Source of the DNA: Bacteroidales bacterium
GTDB lineage: Bacteria > Bacteroidota > Bacteroidia > Bacteroidales > F082
Assembly: GCA_016290215.1 (NCBI GenBank)
Contig: JAEETH010000029.1
Location: 1-38,748 of the forward strand
Direction of reading: 5' to 3'
DNA length: 38,748 nt
Part shown: positions 25,201 through 31,984 of the stretch, one piece after another
How the letters are laid out: each line of letters starts with the position of its first letter
Numbering within the stretch: position 1 is the stretch's first letter
Program-made: the position numbers and the translations under genes
The notes under the pieces: model-generated
The model's database searches: none
Told to the model about the DNA's origin: nothing
What the model saw: the letters and a program-made list of their open reading frames with translations, nothing else

Positions 25201-26365
25201 AGACCAAAGCATTGCTTGGGCGGTGTGGGATTCCTACCGTCGCTTCTTGCAGAGTTGGGGCATGGCCAAAGGCATCGAGCGCGATGTTTTCGATGACGAA
25301 ATCAACGCCTTCAAGCAGAAAAACAACGTGAAGATGAAGGCCGACTTCAGCATCAGCCAGATGCGCGAGGTGGCCCTGTCGTATAAGCGCATCCTTGCTG
25401 ACCACGATGTGGCCTTTGAGCAGGATTCGTTCAAGCAACTGATTGAGTGCGTCAATATGGTCATTGAGTCGTGGAACTCAGAGCGTGCCTTGGCCTATCG
25501 CCGTCACTTGGGCATCTCCGAGAACTGGGGCACCGCCGTCATCGTGCAACAGATGATTTTCGGCAACCGCAGCGAGACCTCGGGCTCCGGTGTGGTGTTC
25601 ACGCAAAACCCCCACCGCGAGCGTCCGGGCGTACACCTCTATGGCGACTTCACCTTGCGCAGCCAGGGCGAAGACATCGTGGGCGGTTTGGTCAAACCGT
25701 TGCCGATAGGCGAGACGCAACGCAAGGCCGCCGGATTGGAAGGCCCCTCCATGCAGACCATGTTGCCCGACATCTACAAGAAAATCTTTTCCATCGCCGT
25801 CGAGCTCACCGAACACCTCGGCTACAGCCCGCAGGAGATGGAGTTTACCTTCGAGTCCGACAACCCTGAGGATTTCCATATCCTTCAAATCCGCGACCAA
25901 GACCTCAAGACGGAAGAGGAGAAGATTGCCTTTGTGCAGTCGCCTGACGAGATGAAGCAACTCGGTCACGGCATGGGCATTGGTGGCGGCGCGATGAACG
26001 GTTTGGCAGCTTTCAACGCCGAACAAATCAATACATTGCGCGAGCAACATCCCGATAGTGATATTATTTTAGTACGTCCCGACACGGTGCCTCAAGACAT
26101 CGGCATGATTTTCGACTGCGACGGACTGCTTACCGCTCGTGGTGGTGCCACCTCACACGCGGCAGTCACGGCGGTGCGTTTGGGCAAGGTTTGTGTGGTG
26201 AGTTGCGACGGCCTCGAAGTCGACATCAATGATGAATTCGGCCAGCTGAACGGCCATCCGCTGAAGATGGGCGACGAAATCGCCATCGACGGCAACCTCG
26301 GCATCGTCTATCTTGGACATTACCAGACGGAGAAGATGATGGTGGGGAAGGGGTATAATTATTAG
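22223..26365 (+). CDS. PEP/pyruvate-binding domain protein: dikinase-like, with a very long N-terminal region and no PEP-binding barrel
   Basis: A 1380-residue cytoplasmic protein. Residues 1 to about 870 are helical and without a domain I recognise. From about 885 it has the ATP-binding (PPDK_N) domain of pyruvate phosphate dikinase/PEP synthase: GNKAYHLKNL (Lys892), PVPPGFVIT, SVRSG-AISMPGAMDT (from 962), GVVFTQNP and MEFTFE. Then comes the swivelling phosphohistidine domain with TARGGATSHAA, catalytic His1312. The protein ends 68 residues later, so the PEP/pyruvate-binding TIM barrel, about 350 residues in true PPDK, is absent. Thus it should be able to phosphorylate its His from ATP, but the acceptor site must be elsewhere, perhaps in the N-terminal region, as in glucan water dikinases or rifampin phosphotransferase. 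Confidence 0.85.
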   Translation: MSETFKSQALEANLAQTRYKDIFIPEEHQHFIDLSAKYFGINKRAKECITEYHHPLSNHTFVTEELRKMLMDDFWFYTRDDIPADAYNIPLEMMHSLLKPEVPTKLRLNIIITLMEFANKVMTESPKHSELITLAFNILNDSFETNKDVFILATKHAGRYLDKVANDEHYNASACELLRKMLQENYRYWQETSQVENWVESKRQLLTDEEVKKVSGEIGKPYFEQLKADLEAADTWEKLTDMPNFEQVAKRFTESEQAFPHFITKFHYVFFLLHLPGMENQRERLIWNMDRMMRDAIDEMPQEQLIPFIDTIFDLAEELRKDYMSAVLDFQLTLGLKIIDVDQTEMKEIVNYFEKKLIAFGFVTPGNVFVGEDWQLSVDENHIKNIRVWLELIEHAKSPMEKLLSALIVNLKLGGIFLSDTDLFQREITKVLNSNITPYYKKVKQLTRIFPVYFNEIGAEGEIRNVTTNMDEISGRQDQLVHFLRKQVHTESNNTLIALTFDVFKFWSDGNLDLLKPILPNNVFESIDKESTWFVHVHNLVQMMCEISCLNPEDVLMLSRDDYENLIASAARRMELGEDLYQRERARLMDIRDLYAYLREKYSFESVNIFSSLRSFPFIPDEEIDEFEEAYKKKDFAKSLTMIYAFMDRLKTVIFNPEQSEGWENIYHKRHIAIGIPSMYGTYRENKFEAMGLTFRLERVATQLMEKVVQSINLEYISERTLNQIYRILEYFRNGLELDGITNQSLNSKLDMLRYSLTSRSFSFGQYINIFQFIAEDVRRIIIKYFLKSYEYPLKIVIPQLFDPEGKLSERETVALISRKSEEFHRDLLSDAFLMQPLDNFIGRILTSLRNMETTLNAKLISDIMTYNSEMLICPFWEVTPMMDNQVFIGNKAYHLKNLYLHGMPVPPGFVITTETFRRNETINTIPELRTEIHGMIRKHIEELENISGRKFGKPENPLLVSVRSGTAISMPGAMDTFLNVGLNDEITEAIAQDQSIAWAVWDSYRRFLQSWGMAKGIERDVFDDEINAFKQKNNVKMKADFSISQMREVALSYKRILADHDVAFEQDSFKQLIECVNMVIESWNSERALAYRRHLGISENWGTAVIVQQMIFGNRSETSGSGVVFTQNPHRERPGVHLYGDFTLRSQGEDIVGGLVKPLPIGETQRKAAGLEGPSMQTMLPDIYKKIFSIAVELTEHLGYSPQEMEFTFESDNPEDFHILQIRDQDLKTEEEKIAFVQSPDEMKQLGHGMGIGGGAMNGLAAFNAEQINTLREQHPDSDIILVRPDTVPQDIGMIFDCDGLLTARGGATSHAAVTAVRLGKVCVVSCDGLEVDINDEFGQLNGHPLKMGDEIAIDGNLGIVYLGHYQTEKMMVGKGYNY

Positions 26366-26442
26366 TTTAGAGTTTAGAGTTTAGAGTTCAGAGTTTAGAG
26401 TCAGTTGAAAGTTGAGAGTTTAGAGTTGAGAGTTTGGATTTG
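26366..26442 (+). repeat. Tandem heptamer repeat (TTTAGAG and variants)
   Basis: Directly after the stop codon, eleven successive 7-base units can be laid out: TTTAGAG three times, TTCAGAG, TTTAGAG, then diverged units (TCAGTTG, AAAGTTG, AGAGTTT, AGAGTTG, AGAGTTT, GGATTTG). Confidence 0.8.
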
Positions 26443-26445
26443 TAG

Positions 26446-26466
26446 GGCTGTCACAGTGTGGCAGCC
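26446..26466 (+). terminator. GGCTGTCACA hairpin, second member of the repeat at 19864
   Basis: GGCTGTCACA (26446-26455) pairs perfectly with TGTGGCAGCC (26457-26466). The sequence TGTAGGGCTGTCA at 26441-26453 is identical to that at 19864-19876. It lies after the dikinase-like gene and may terminate it, although no long T run follows. Confidence 0.5.
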
Positions 26467-26489
26467 GATAAAACGTAGTATCTGAAATC

Positions 26490-26569
26490 CTGAATTTTGA
26501 ATCTTTAAATTTTGAATTTTAAATTTTAAATTTTAAATTTTAAATTTTAAATTTTAAATCTTTAAATCC
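26490..26569 (+). repeat. Tandem AT heptamer repeat (AATTTTA) upstream of yraN
   Basis: About eleven 7-base units, mostly AATTTTA, lead to within about 6 bases of the yraN ATG. The unit is nearly self-complementary, so the RNA can fold on itself. The same kind of leader precedes 12911. Confidence 0.8.
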
Positions 26570-26574
26570 CTCCC

Positions 26575-26931
26575 ATGGCAAAACATAACGACTTAGGAAA
26601 GATGGGCGAAGACCTCGCCGTCCAGTATCTCACCGACAAAGGTTACGAGATACTGGAGCGCAATTGGCGCAATATCCATAAGGAAATCGACATCATCGCC
26701 AAAGAAGGTGAAACTTTGGTCATCGTAGAGGTGAAGACGCGCCAAAGCGACGACCACGGCGAGCCTGATTTGGCGGTGACGAAGCGGAAACAACACATGT
26801 TGATTGCCGCCGCCAATGCCTATCTTTTCAAGACGCAAATGGACATCGAAACCAGGTTCGACATCGTTTCCATCGTTTTCAACAACGGCGAGCCTGTCAT
26901 CGACCATATCGAGGATGCTTTTTTGCCGTAG
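26575..26931 (+). CDS. yraN: YraN/UPF0102 family endonuclease-like protein
   Basis: A 118-residue protein of the UPF0102 family, which has a Holliday-junction-resolvase-like PD-(D/E)XK fold. The N-terminal GEDLAVQYL (Glu12), then NWRN--KEIDIIA (Asp39) and VEVKTR (Glu52, Lys54) give the full nuclease-type motif set; TRFDIVSI is the usual C-terminal strand. The cellular role of the family is not settled. The gene stands alone between repeats and a terminator, and its start is decided by the family-standard short N-terminus. I found no clear TAnnTTTG promoter box just upstream, only the AT heptamer tract. Confidence 0.9.
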   Translation: MAKHNDLGKMGEDLAVQYLTDKGYEILERNWRNIHKEIDIIAKEGETLVIVEVKTRQSDDHGEPDLAVTKRKQHMLIAAANAYLFKTQMDIETRFDIVSIVFNNGEPVIDHIEDAFLP

Positions 26932-26985
26932 GCAGCCTTGTCATCCCCCAATATTGCTACCTGTGTCGTCGCAGTGTAGGCAATG

Positions 26986-27049
26986 AACAGCCAGCCATTT
27001 CATTCCAACGTGGGTTTGTACGTATGCAGGAATTAATGGCTGTTTTTTT
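26986..27049 (+). terminator. Probable terminator after yraN
   Basis: AGCCATT (26993-26999) and ATTCC pair with GGAAT and AATGGCT (up to 27041), enclosing a long loop, and a T run follows at 27043-27049. An outer pairing AACAGCCA/TGGCTGTT (26986-26993 with 27037-27044) is an alternative. Confidence 0.6.
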
Positions 27050-27164
27050 GCAAAATCATCCATAAAACCATGTAAAACCTTGATAAGCAGTGTTTTTATG
27101 ATGTTGATAATTTTGTTGACAAAAAAAGTGAAGAATTTGTCCCTTTTAGGTCGTGGGAATGATG

Positions 27165-27172
27165 TACCTTTG
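27165..27172 (+). promoter_or_regulatory. Bacteroidota -7 promoter box
   Basis: TACCTTTG matches TAnnTTTG and lies 26 bases before the ATG at 27199. Confidence 0.6.
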
Positions 27173-27198
27173 CAGTGTTATTCAAAAAATTAATTTTC

Positions 27199-27939
27199 AT
27201 GCATTTCGTTACAAACAAACCTATCTGTTTCAACTACACAGGCCCCGCCTCCGATGAAGTCTGCGCCTTGCTTCAAGACGAGGCGCGAATCGGTCTGAGC
27301 ACATTTTCCCTAAGCACACTGCGCGAGGCCCTCGACCGTGTGTTGGAACAATACTTTCCGAAAGAAAACTACGTCTCCACGCCAACCCATTCAAACCGTT
27401 GGGAAGTCTGGTTTGACATGAGCCCAACCACGCATCGTTCGGTCACTTATTTGCCCAAGATAGAAGTGGAGCACGACGGCAAATGGGACAACATCGGGCG
27501 TGCCTTTTACGACAGCCGCGACTACCAGTTCACCGAGTTCCATTGTACCTTGTGCTCGATGGACGAGTTGAACCGACAAATCGAAGCGAAGATGCGGGAA
27601 CTTGGGCAGAACCGCATCGTTTGTCCGCTTTTCTGCATCGAGGCCACCCCGTTTTCGACCATGTTCGACCGTTACTTGTCGCAACGCCATTGGAATGAGG
27701 ACTTTTATGCCTGGATTGAGGACTACAATACCCATAACCATCTTTTTAGAACGTACTGGGAGGTAGACGGACATTCCTACCATCCCTACGATGATAAGTC
27801 ACTCTACTTACATCAACTTGCCAAGCTGAGCCTGAGCGGAACCCATCCGCAAGCAAGGGTGGCGGCGCGGCCCCGCTGCCGCTCTTACCTGATGGCCTCC
27901 TGCCACCAGTCGTCAGGCGACGACCTCCTCGGTCACTGA
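27199..27939 (+). CDS. Protein of unknown function with an unusual GC-rich 3' end
   Basis: A 246-residue soluble protein without a signal peptide. The first 215 residues look like a true coding sequence (balanced composition, many aromatic and charged residues: RWEVWFDMSP, YLPKIEVEHDGKWDNIG, HWNEDFYAWIEDYN). No family is recognised. From about residue 218 the sequence turns into Arg/Ala/Ser-rich text (ARVAARPRCRS...) encoded by a GC-rich stretch that looks non-coding and runs on past the stop. The natural stop may have been lost to an insertion. ATG 27199 is preferred to an in-frame TTG/ATG reading from 27175, which lies too close to the promoter. Confidence 0.6.
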   Translation: MHFVTNKPICFNYTGPASDEVCALLQDEARIGLSTFSLSTLREALDRVLEQYFPKENYVSTPTHSNRWEVWFDMSPTTHRSVTYLPKIEVEHDGKWDNIGRAFYDSRDYQFTEFHCTLCSMDELNRQIEAKMRELGQNRIVCPLFCIEATPFSTMFDRYLSQRHWNEDFYAWIEDYNTHNHLFRTYWEVDGHSYHPYDDKSLYLHQLAKLSLSGTHPQARVAARPRCRSYLMASCHQSSGDDLLGH

Positions 27940-28001
27940 TAGGAGCTTTCCCACCTTTTTCGCAGACTGACGGTCTGTGTCCAACATTTTTTTTCAGCGT
28001 T

Positions 28002-28200
28002 TCGTGATTTTGGAGTTGGTTCAACACCTAAAACGCGAAAGTTCGGACTTTGTGTCGTGCATCGACTCTTTTTTCACGAAATCTCGTGGATTTGGAGTTG
28101 GGTTAACACTGAAAGTACGAAAATTCGGAATTTATGTCATGCGTCAACTCTTTTTTCGCGAGATTCTGGAAATCAGTTGTTGGATCAACGTTTTCAGTCA
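28002..28200 (+). repeat. Imperfect tandem repeat with an 82-bp period
   Basis: Unit 1 starts at 28002 and unit 2 at 28084; both run TCGTG-ATTTGGAGTTGG...TTCGGA-TTT-TGTC-TGC-TC-ACTCTTTTTTC-CGA. A partial third unit (from about 28166) keeps a GTTGGATCAAC core. Each unit has a small GTTGG-T-AAC inverted repeat. Together with the flanks (27940-28001, with the short hairpin CAGAC/GTCTG at 27963-27977, and 28201-28346) this fills the 400-base gap, and I see no gene in it. Confidence 0.75.
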
Positions 28201-28346
28201 CTAATGGTGGTGATTGCCATCTCAGCGCAAGGCATTTTGATGACTCCCCTCCGACGACAAGGGCCGCTGCTGTCGGAAACCAACCATACCTTACGGCATC
28301 GCCGTAAAATAATGTATTTATTAACCATTTTAATTTTTTTTTCATC

Positions 28347-29099
28347 ATGAAGAAAATTCATTTGAGTCTGGTACTGGACGCTAATCAGTACCACGTAGGT
28401 AACACTGAGATCTGTCGCCACTTCGAGGGCGATACCTCGGACGAGTACCTCAACGGCTTGGTTGCCTCGCTGGCACAGGCCAACAAAGCCATTTTCGATG
28501 CCATGCACATCGCAGAAGTGCGTGTCACTATCAAGCAGGAGAACCGTCAGTTGATGGACCGACTCATGGCCATCGCTGGCTATCTCGACTCCTACAAGTA
28601 TGTCGATGATGCCGTGACGAAGGCCAGTGCCTTGGTCCTCAAGCAGGTGTTCGACTCCTACAGCAAGCCGTTTGCCCGAATGAAGGCAAGCGAGCGCGTG
28701 GGTGCCGTGAAGACCTTGCTGCGCGACTTGTCGTCGCCTGCCATGAATGAGCACGTTGAGCGTCTGCCCGAAATGGTGAGTCGCATCAAAGGTGTGAGAG
28801 AGGCTTCGGAGACCTTGGAGGAAGCGTTGTACCAGGCTGACAAGGCCAAGGGCACTGCGCCCAAGGGACAATCCTTGATGCCCTTGAAGCGGGAGGCGGC
28901 GGTCAGTCTTGAGACCCTCGTGGACTATCTCGAAGCCATGGCCGTGAAGACTCCTGCCGACTATGCTGAGCATCTCGCCGTGGTGATGCAAATCATCAGA
29001 AGGCTGAATGCCACCCGACGCAAGAGCGACTATCTTCACATCAATGTGGAGCTCGAAGACGACACCACTGCCGACAACGAGGTTGCCATCGGCGCTTAA
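28347..29099 (+). CDS. DUF6261-like helical protein
   Basis: A 250-residue, almost entirely helical protein: an N-terminal LSLVLDANQYHVGNTEI, a long helix with QENRQLMDRL, then RVGAVKTLLRDLSSP, HVERLPEMVSRIKGVREASETLEEAL and a C-terminal helix pair ending in an acidic tail. The order and spacing resemble the DUF6261 family of Bacteroidales, which is often multi-copy and of unknown function. There is no signal peptide. The ATG at 28347 follows an AT-rich leader with the small hairpin TTACGG/CCGTAA at 28293-28309. A terminator follows, so this is a single-gene unit. Confidence 0.65.
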   Translation: MKKIHLSLVLDANQYHVGNTEICRHFEGDTSDEYLNGLVASLAQANKAIFDAMHIAEVRVTIKQENRQLMDRLMAIAGYLDSYKYVDDAVTKASALVLKQVFDSYSKPFARMKASERVGAVKTLLRDLSSPAMNEHVERLPEMVSRIKGVREASETLEEALYQADKAKGTAPKGQSLMPLKREAAVSLETLVDYLEAMAVKTPADYAEHLAVVMQIIRRLNATRRKSDYLHINVELEDDTTADNEVAIGA

Positions 29100-29155
29100 C
29101 CCTGCATAAGGGATTCTCTGGCGGATTTGATTAATAAATAGGACTCAGTCCGCCG

Positions 29156-29193
29156 CCTCCCCATGAGCTGTTGGGCTTGTGGGGAGGATTTTT
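29156..29193 (+). terminator. Rho-independent terminator after the DUF6261-like gene
   Basis: CCTCCCCA (29156-29163) pairs with TGGGGAGG (29180-29187), followed by ATTTTTG. Confidence 0.8.
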
Positions 29194-29234
29194 GTTATTA
29201 CTAAAGCAAAAGCCTCAACATTTCAAGTTTTTTG

Positions 29235-29242
29235 TATCTTTG
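29235..29242 (+). promoter_or_regulatory. Bacteroidota -7 promoter box of the hsd operon
   Basis: TATCTTTG matches TAnnTTTG and lies 25 bases before the hsdM ATG at 29268. Confidence 0.65.
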
Positions 29243-29267
29243 CCAATTCTTATAATTTTTTGATTAT

Positions 29268-30872
29268 ATGGCTAAGAAACCCAAAGAAGAAACCCTCAAC
29301 CTTGACAACATCCTGTTCAAGTGCAGGGATATATTGAGAAACGCAAAGAACTCAGGGTCGTTTTTCGAGAAGCGCGACATCATGTTGACGCTTGTTTTTC
29401 TCCGTTTTTTAGGTGAAAAGTATGAGGACGGGGTTGTCGCTTTACGTAAGAAGCTCGTCGAAGAGGGCTTAGATCCTGATGACGAGGCCATTCAAGCGGC
29501 TTTCTTTGATGACCCCACCTTCCCCGACGGCACTTTCAACCTTCCAATTGAAGCCCGTTGGTCCACTATTATCAATAAGACAGCACCTGAGCTGAATGTG
29601 GCTCTCGACAACGCACTGAAAAGCATAGCAGAAGCCGACCCGCAGTTGAAAGGTTGTTTCGTGAAGGGTACCTTTACCCAGCGTAATCTTGGTGCCAATG
29701 ACATAAAGAAAATTGTCGATGAAGTCAACAAGATTAGCCATAAGACCTTCGGCGAGGAGAAAGACCTAATTGGCCGTGTGTATGAATACTTTCTGAAGGA
29801 GTTTGCCGTGAATGCCACCAAGGAGGAAGGAGAGTACTACACTCCACACGATGTGGTGCAGTTAATCGCCACTGTGATAGAGCCTTTCGATGGTACACTC
29901 TATGACCCTTGCTGCGGATCGGGCGGCATGTTCATACAAAGCTCTGAACTGGTAAAAGCCAAGACGGGCGATATTAGCCGCGTCAACGTGTATGGACAGG
30001 AGAAAGAGGCGGCCACCTACCGTCTGGCCAAGATGAATCTTGTCCTGCGCAGCATTAGCCACAATCTGGGAAGCGAGAGTGATTCGTCGTTCACAAACGA
30101 CTTGCACAAAGGGCTTTACTTTGACTACATTATGGCAAACCCGCCGTTCAACCTCAAAGGTTGGTGGGATGATAACTTGAGCAACGATGCTCGCTGGACC
30201 GATTATGGCCTACCGCCAGAAAGCAATGCCAACTATGCTTGGATTTTGCACATGCTCTCTCATCTGAAGCCGCTTTCTGGCGTGGCTGGTTTCTTGTTAG
30301 CCAATGGTGCTTTGGGAGACACGGATGCCCTCGAAATTAGGAAGAAACTGATACAGAACGACAAAGTAGAAGCTATCATCATTTTACCCAGAGAGCTTTT
30401 TATTACAACAGATATCAGCGTTACTTTCTGGATTCTAAACCAAAACAAGAAGGGCGGCAAATATCATGGGCGTGAACTTCGCAACCGTGAACATCAAATA
30501 CTCTTCATGGACTTGCGCCGTTGGACGGAAAACCCAGTGAAAGGCGAGCAGAAGAAGAAAGTACAGCTGATTACGGAACAAATACAAAGGGTGGCTGACA
30601 TTTACCACCAGTGGCAAATCGTTGGCACCAACGGCAGGAACTTTGCCGAACCTGAGCTATATAGGAGCGTAGGCATTGAGGAAATAGAGCAAAACAACTG
30701 GACATTAGTACCCAGTAAATACATTGAGTTCGTTGACCATGACTTGGAAATTGACTACCCAAAGGAAATGGCGCGCATTCAACAAGAGATGAAGGAACTG
30801 ATAAAGCGGGAGAAAGAATCACAACAAATGCTTGAAGAGGCTTTTAAAGGTATTGGCTATGGGATTGACTAA
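29268..30872 (+). CDS. hsdM: Type I restriction-modification system, methyltransferase subunit HsdM
   Basis: HsdM makes N6-methyladenine at the site chosen by HsdS, using S-adenosylmethionine. The 534-residue protein has the HsdM N-terminal helical domain (LFKCRDILRNAKN), the GEYYTPHDVVQLI segment, the AdoMet-binding motif I DPCCGSGG (residues 213-220) and the catalytic motif IV NPPF (291-294). The end, KEMARIQQEMKELIKREKESQQMLEEAFKGIGY, is the coiled tail found in this HsdM group. It is the first gene of the operon; its end overlaps hsdS by 14 bases. Confidence 0.96.
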   Translation: MAKKPKEETLNLDNILFKCRDILRNAKNSGSFFEKRDIMLTLVFLRFLGEKYEDGVVALRKKLVEEGLDPDDEAIQAAFFDDPTFPDGTFNLPIEARWSTIINKTAPELNVALDNALKSIAEADPQLKGCFVKGTFTQRNLGANDIKKIVDEVNKISHKTFGEEKDLIGRVYEYFLKEFAVNATKEEGEYYTPHDVVQLIATVIEPFDGTLYDPCCGSGGMFIQSSELVKAKTGDISRVNVYGQEKEAATYRLAKMNLVLRSISHNLGSESDSSFTNDLHKGLYFDYIMANPPFNLKGWWDDNLSNDARWTDYGLPPESNANYAWILHMLSHLKPLSGVAGFLLANGALGDTDALEIRKKLIQNDKVEAIIILPRELFITTDISVTFWILNQNKKGGKYHGRELRNREHQILFMDLRRWTENPVKGEQKKKVQLITEQIQRVADIYHQWQIVGTNGRNFAEPELYRSVGIEEIEQNNWTLVPSKYIEFVDHDLEIDYPKEMARIQQEMKELIKREKESQQMLEEAFKGIGYGID

Positions 30873-31983
30873 GCATAAAATTGCTGAACTGATTTCGGTT
30901 TGCGACGAGCGAAACTCTTTCGGCCTTACAAATTTCTATGGCCTAAATATTAATAAAGAGTTTATGCCTACTGTGGCTAATACTGAAGGTTTGGACGAAT
31001 CGAAGTATAAAGTGGTTCGAAACAAGCGGTTTGTGTTTAGTGGTATGCAGACTGGTCGCGATGAGTGTATCCGTATTAGCATGTATAGTGGAGAAGAACC
31101 TATCATCGTTTCTCCAGCCTATACCACCTTTGAAGTTTCTCGAGAAGACCTTGTCATTCCAGAGTATTTCTTTATGCTCTTTTTATCTAAAGAGAAAGAC
31201 CGTTTCGGCGCTTTTTGTAGCGATGGCAGCATTCGTTCAAACTTGGATTGGGAAAGATTTGTTGATTTTGACATCACACTCCCTTCCATTGAGCAGCAGC
31301 GCAAATTCGTAAATGTTTATCTGTCGCTTCAAAACAACCTCGCTGCTTATCAAAACAAGGTGGAAGAGTTGAAGCTTGTTTGTGATGGGTATTTGGATCA
31401 GCTAAAAAAGAAGTGTGAAAAGAAGAGAATTGGGGAATATATTGAACAGTGTGACGAAAGAAATTCTGATAATCATTATACTTTGGATGACCTTCGTGGA
31501 ATTTCAATACAAAAGAAGTTCATTGATTCAAAGGCTGATATGATGGATGTTTCTCTTTCTCCCTATATTCTCGTAAGACCAAATTCCTTTGCGTTTGTAC
31601 CCGTCACTTCAAGAAACGGAGGTAAAATCACATTGGCTTATAATGACTCTGAGCAAACATACATAGTTTCATCTGCTTATATAGTATTTCAGGTGAAAGA
31701 TAAGGATAATTTAGACCCAGAGTATTTATTCATGTACTTCAATAGACCTGAGTTCGACCGCTATGCTCGTTTCAATTCATGGGGCAGTGCAAGAGAAGTA
31801 TTCACGATGGACGACATGAACGATGTGTCCATCCCCATCCCTGACATCAAAGTACAACGCGAAATCGTTAACACCTATCGTTGTTATATCGAACGGCAGC
31901 GCATTGCCGCCCAACTGAATGAGCAGCTGAATAATCTATGTCCCATATTTGTCAAAGGGTCATTGCAAATACTAAAGGAATAA
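30859..31983 (+). CDS. hsdS: Type I restriction-modification system, specificity subunit HsdS
   Basis: HsdS determines the DNA recognition sequence. The 374-residue protein has two target-recognition domains, about residues 5-150 and 190-335, each followed by a helical spacer (about 150-190 and 335-374). The two halves are related: both begin with CDERNS (about residues 14 and 207), and both contain a YIVFQV/YTTFEV strand and a closing IP-I--Q--V helix start. The ATG at 30859 gives the usual start with the first recognition domain; the open frame upstream lies inside hsdM. It is more AT-rich than hsdM, as usual for exchanged specificity genes. Confidence 0.93.
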   Translation: MGLTKHKIAELISVCDERNSFGLTNFYGLNINKEFMPTVANTEGLDESKYKVVRNKRFVFSGMQTGRDECIRISMYSGEEPIIVSPAYTTFEVSREDLVIPEYFFMLFLSKEKDRFGAFCSDGSIRSNLDWERFVDFDITLPSIEQQRKFVNVYLSLQNNLAAYQNKVEELKLVCDGYLDQLKKKCEKKRIGEYIEQCDERNSDNHYTLDDLRGISIQKKFIDSKADMMDVSLSPYILVRPNSFAFVPVTSRNGGKITLAYNDSEQTYIVSSAYIVFQVKDKDNLDPEYLFMYFNRPEFDRYARFNSWGSAREVFTMDDMNDVSIPIPDIKVQREIVNTYRCYIERQRIAAQLNEQLNNLCPIFVKGSLQILKE

Positions 31984-31984
31984 T

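Noticed and set aside
28002..28200. 82-bp tandem repeat as a CRISPR array
   Set aside because: The units are degenerate along their whole length and lack unique spacers between short exact repeats.
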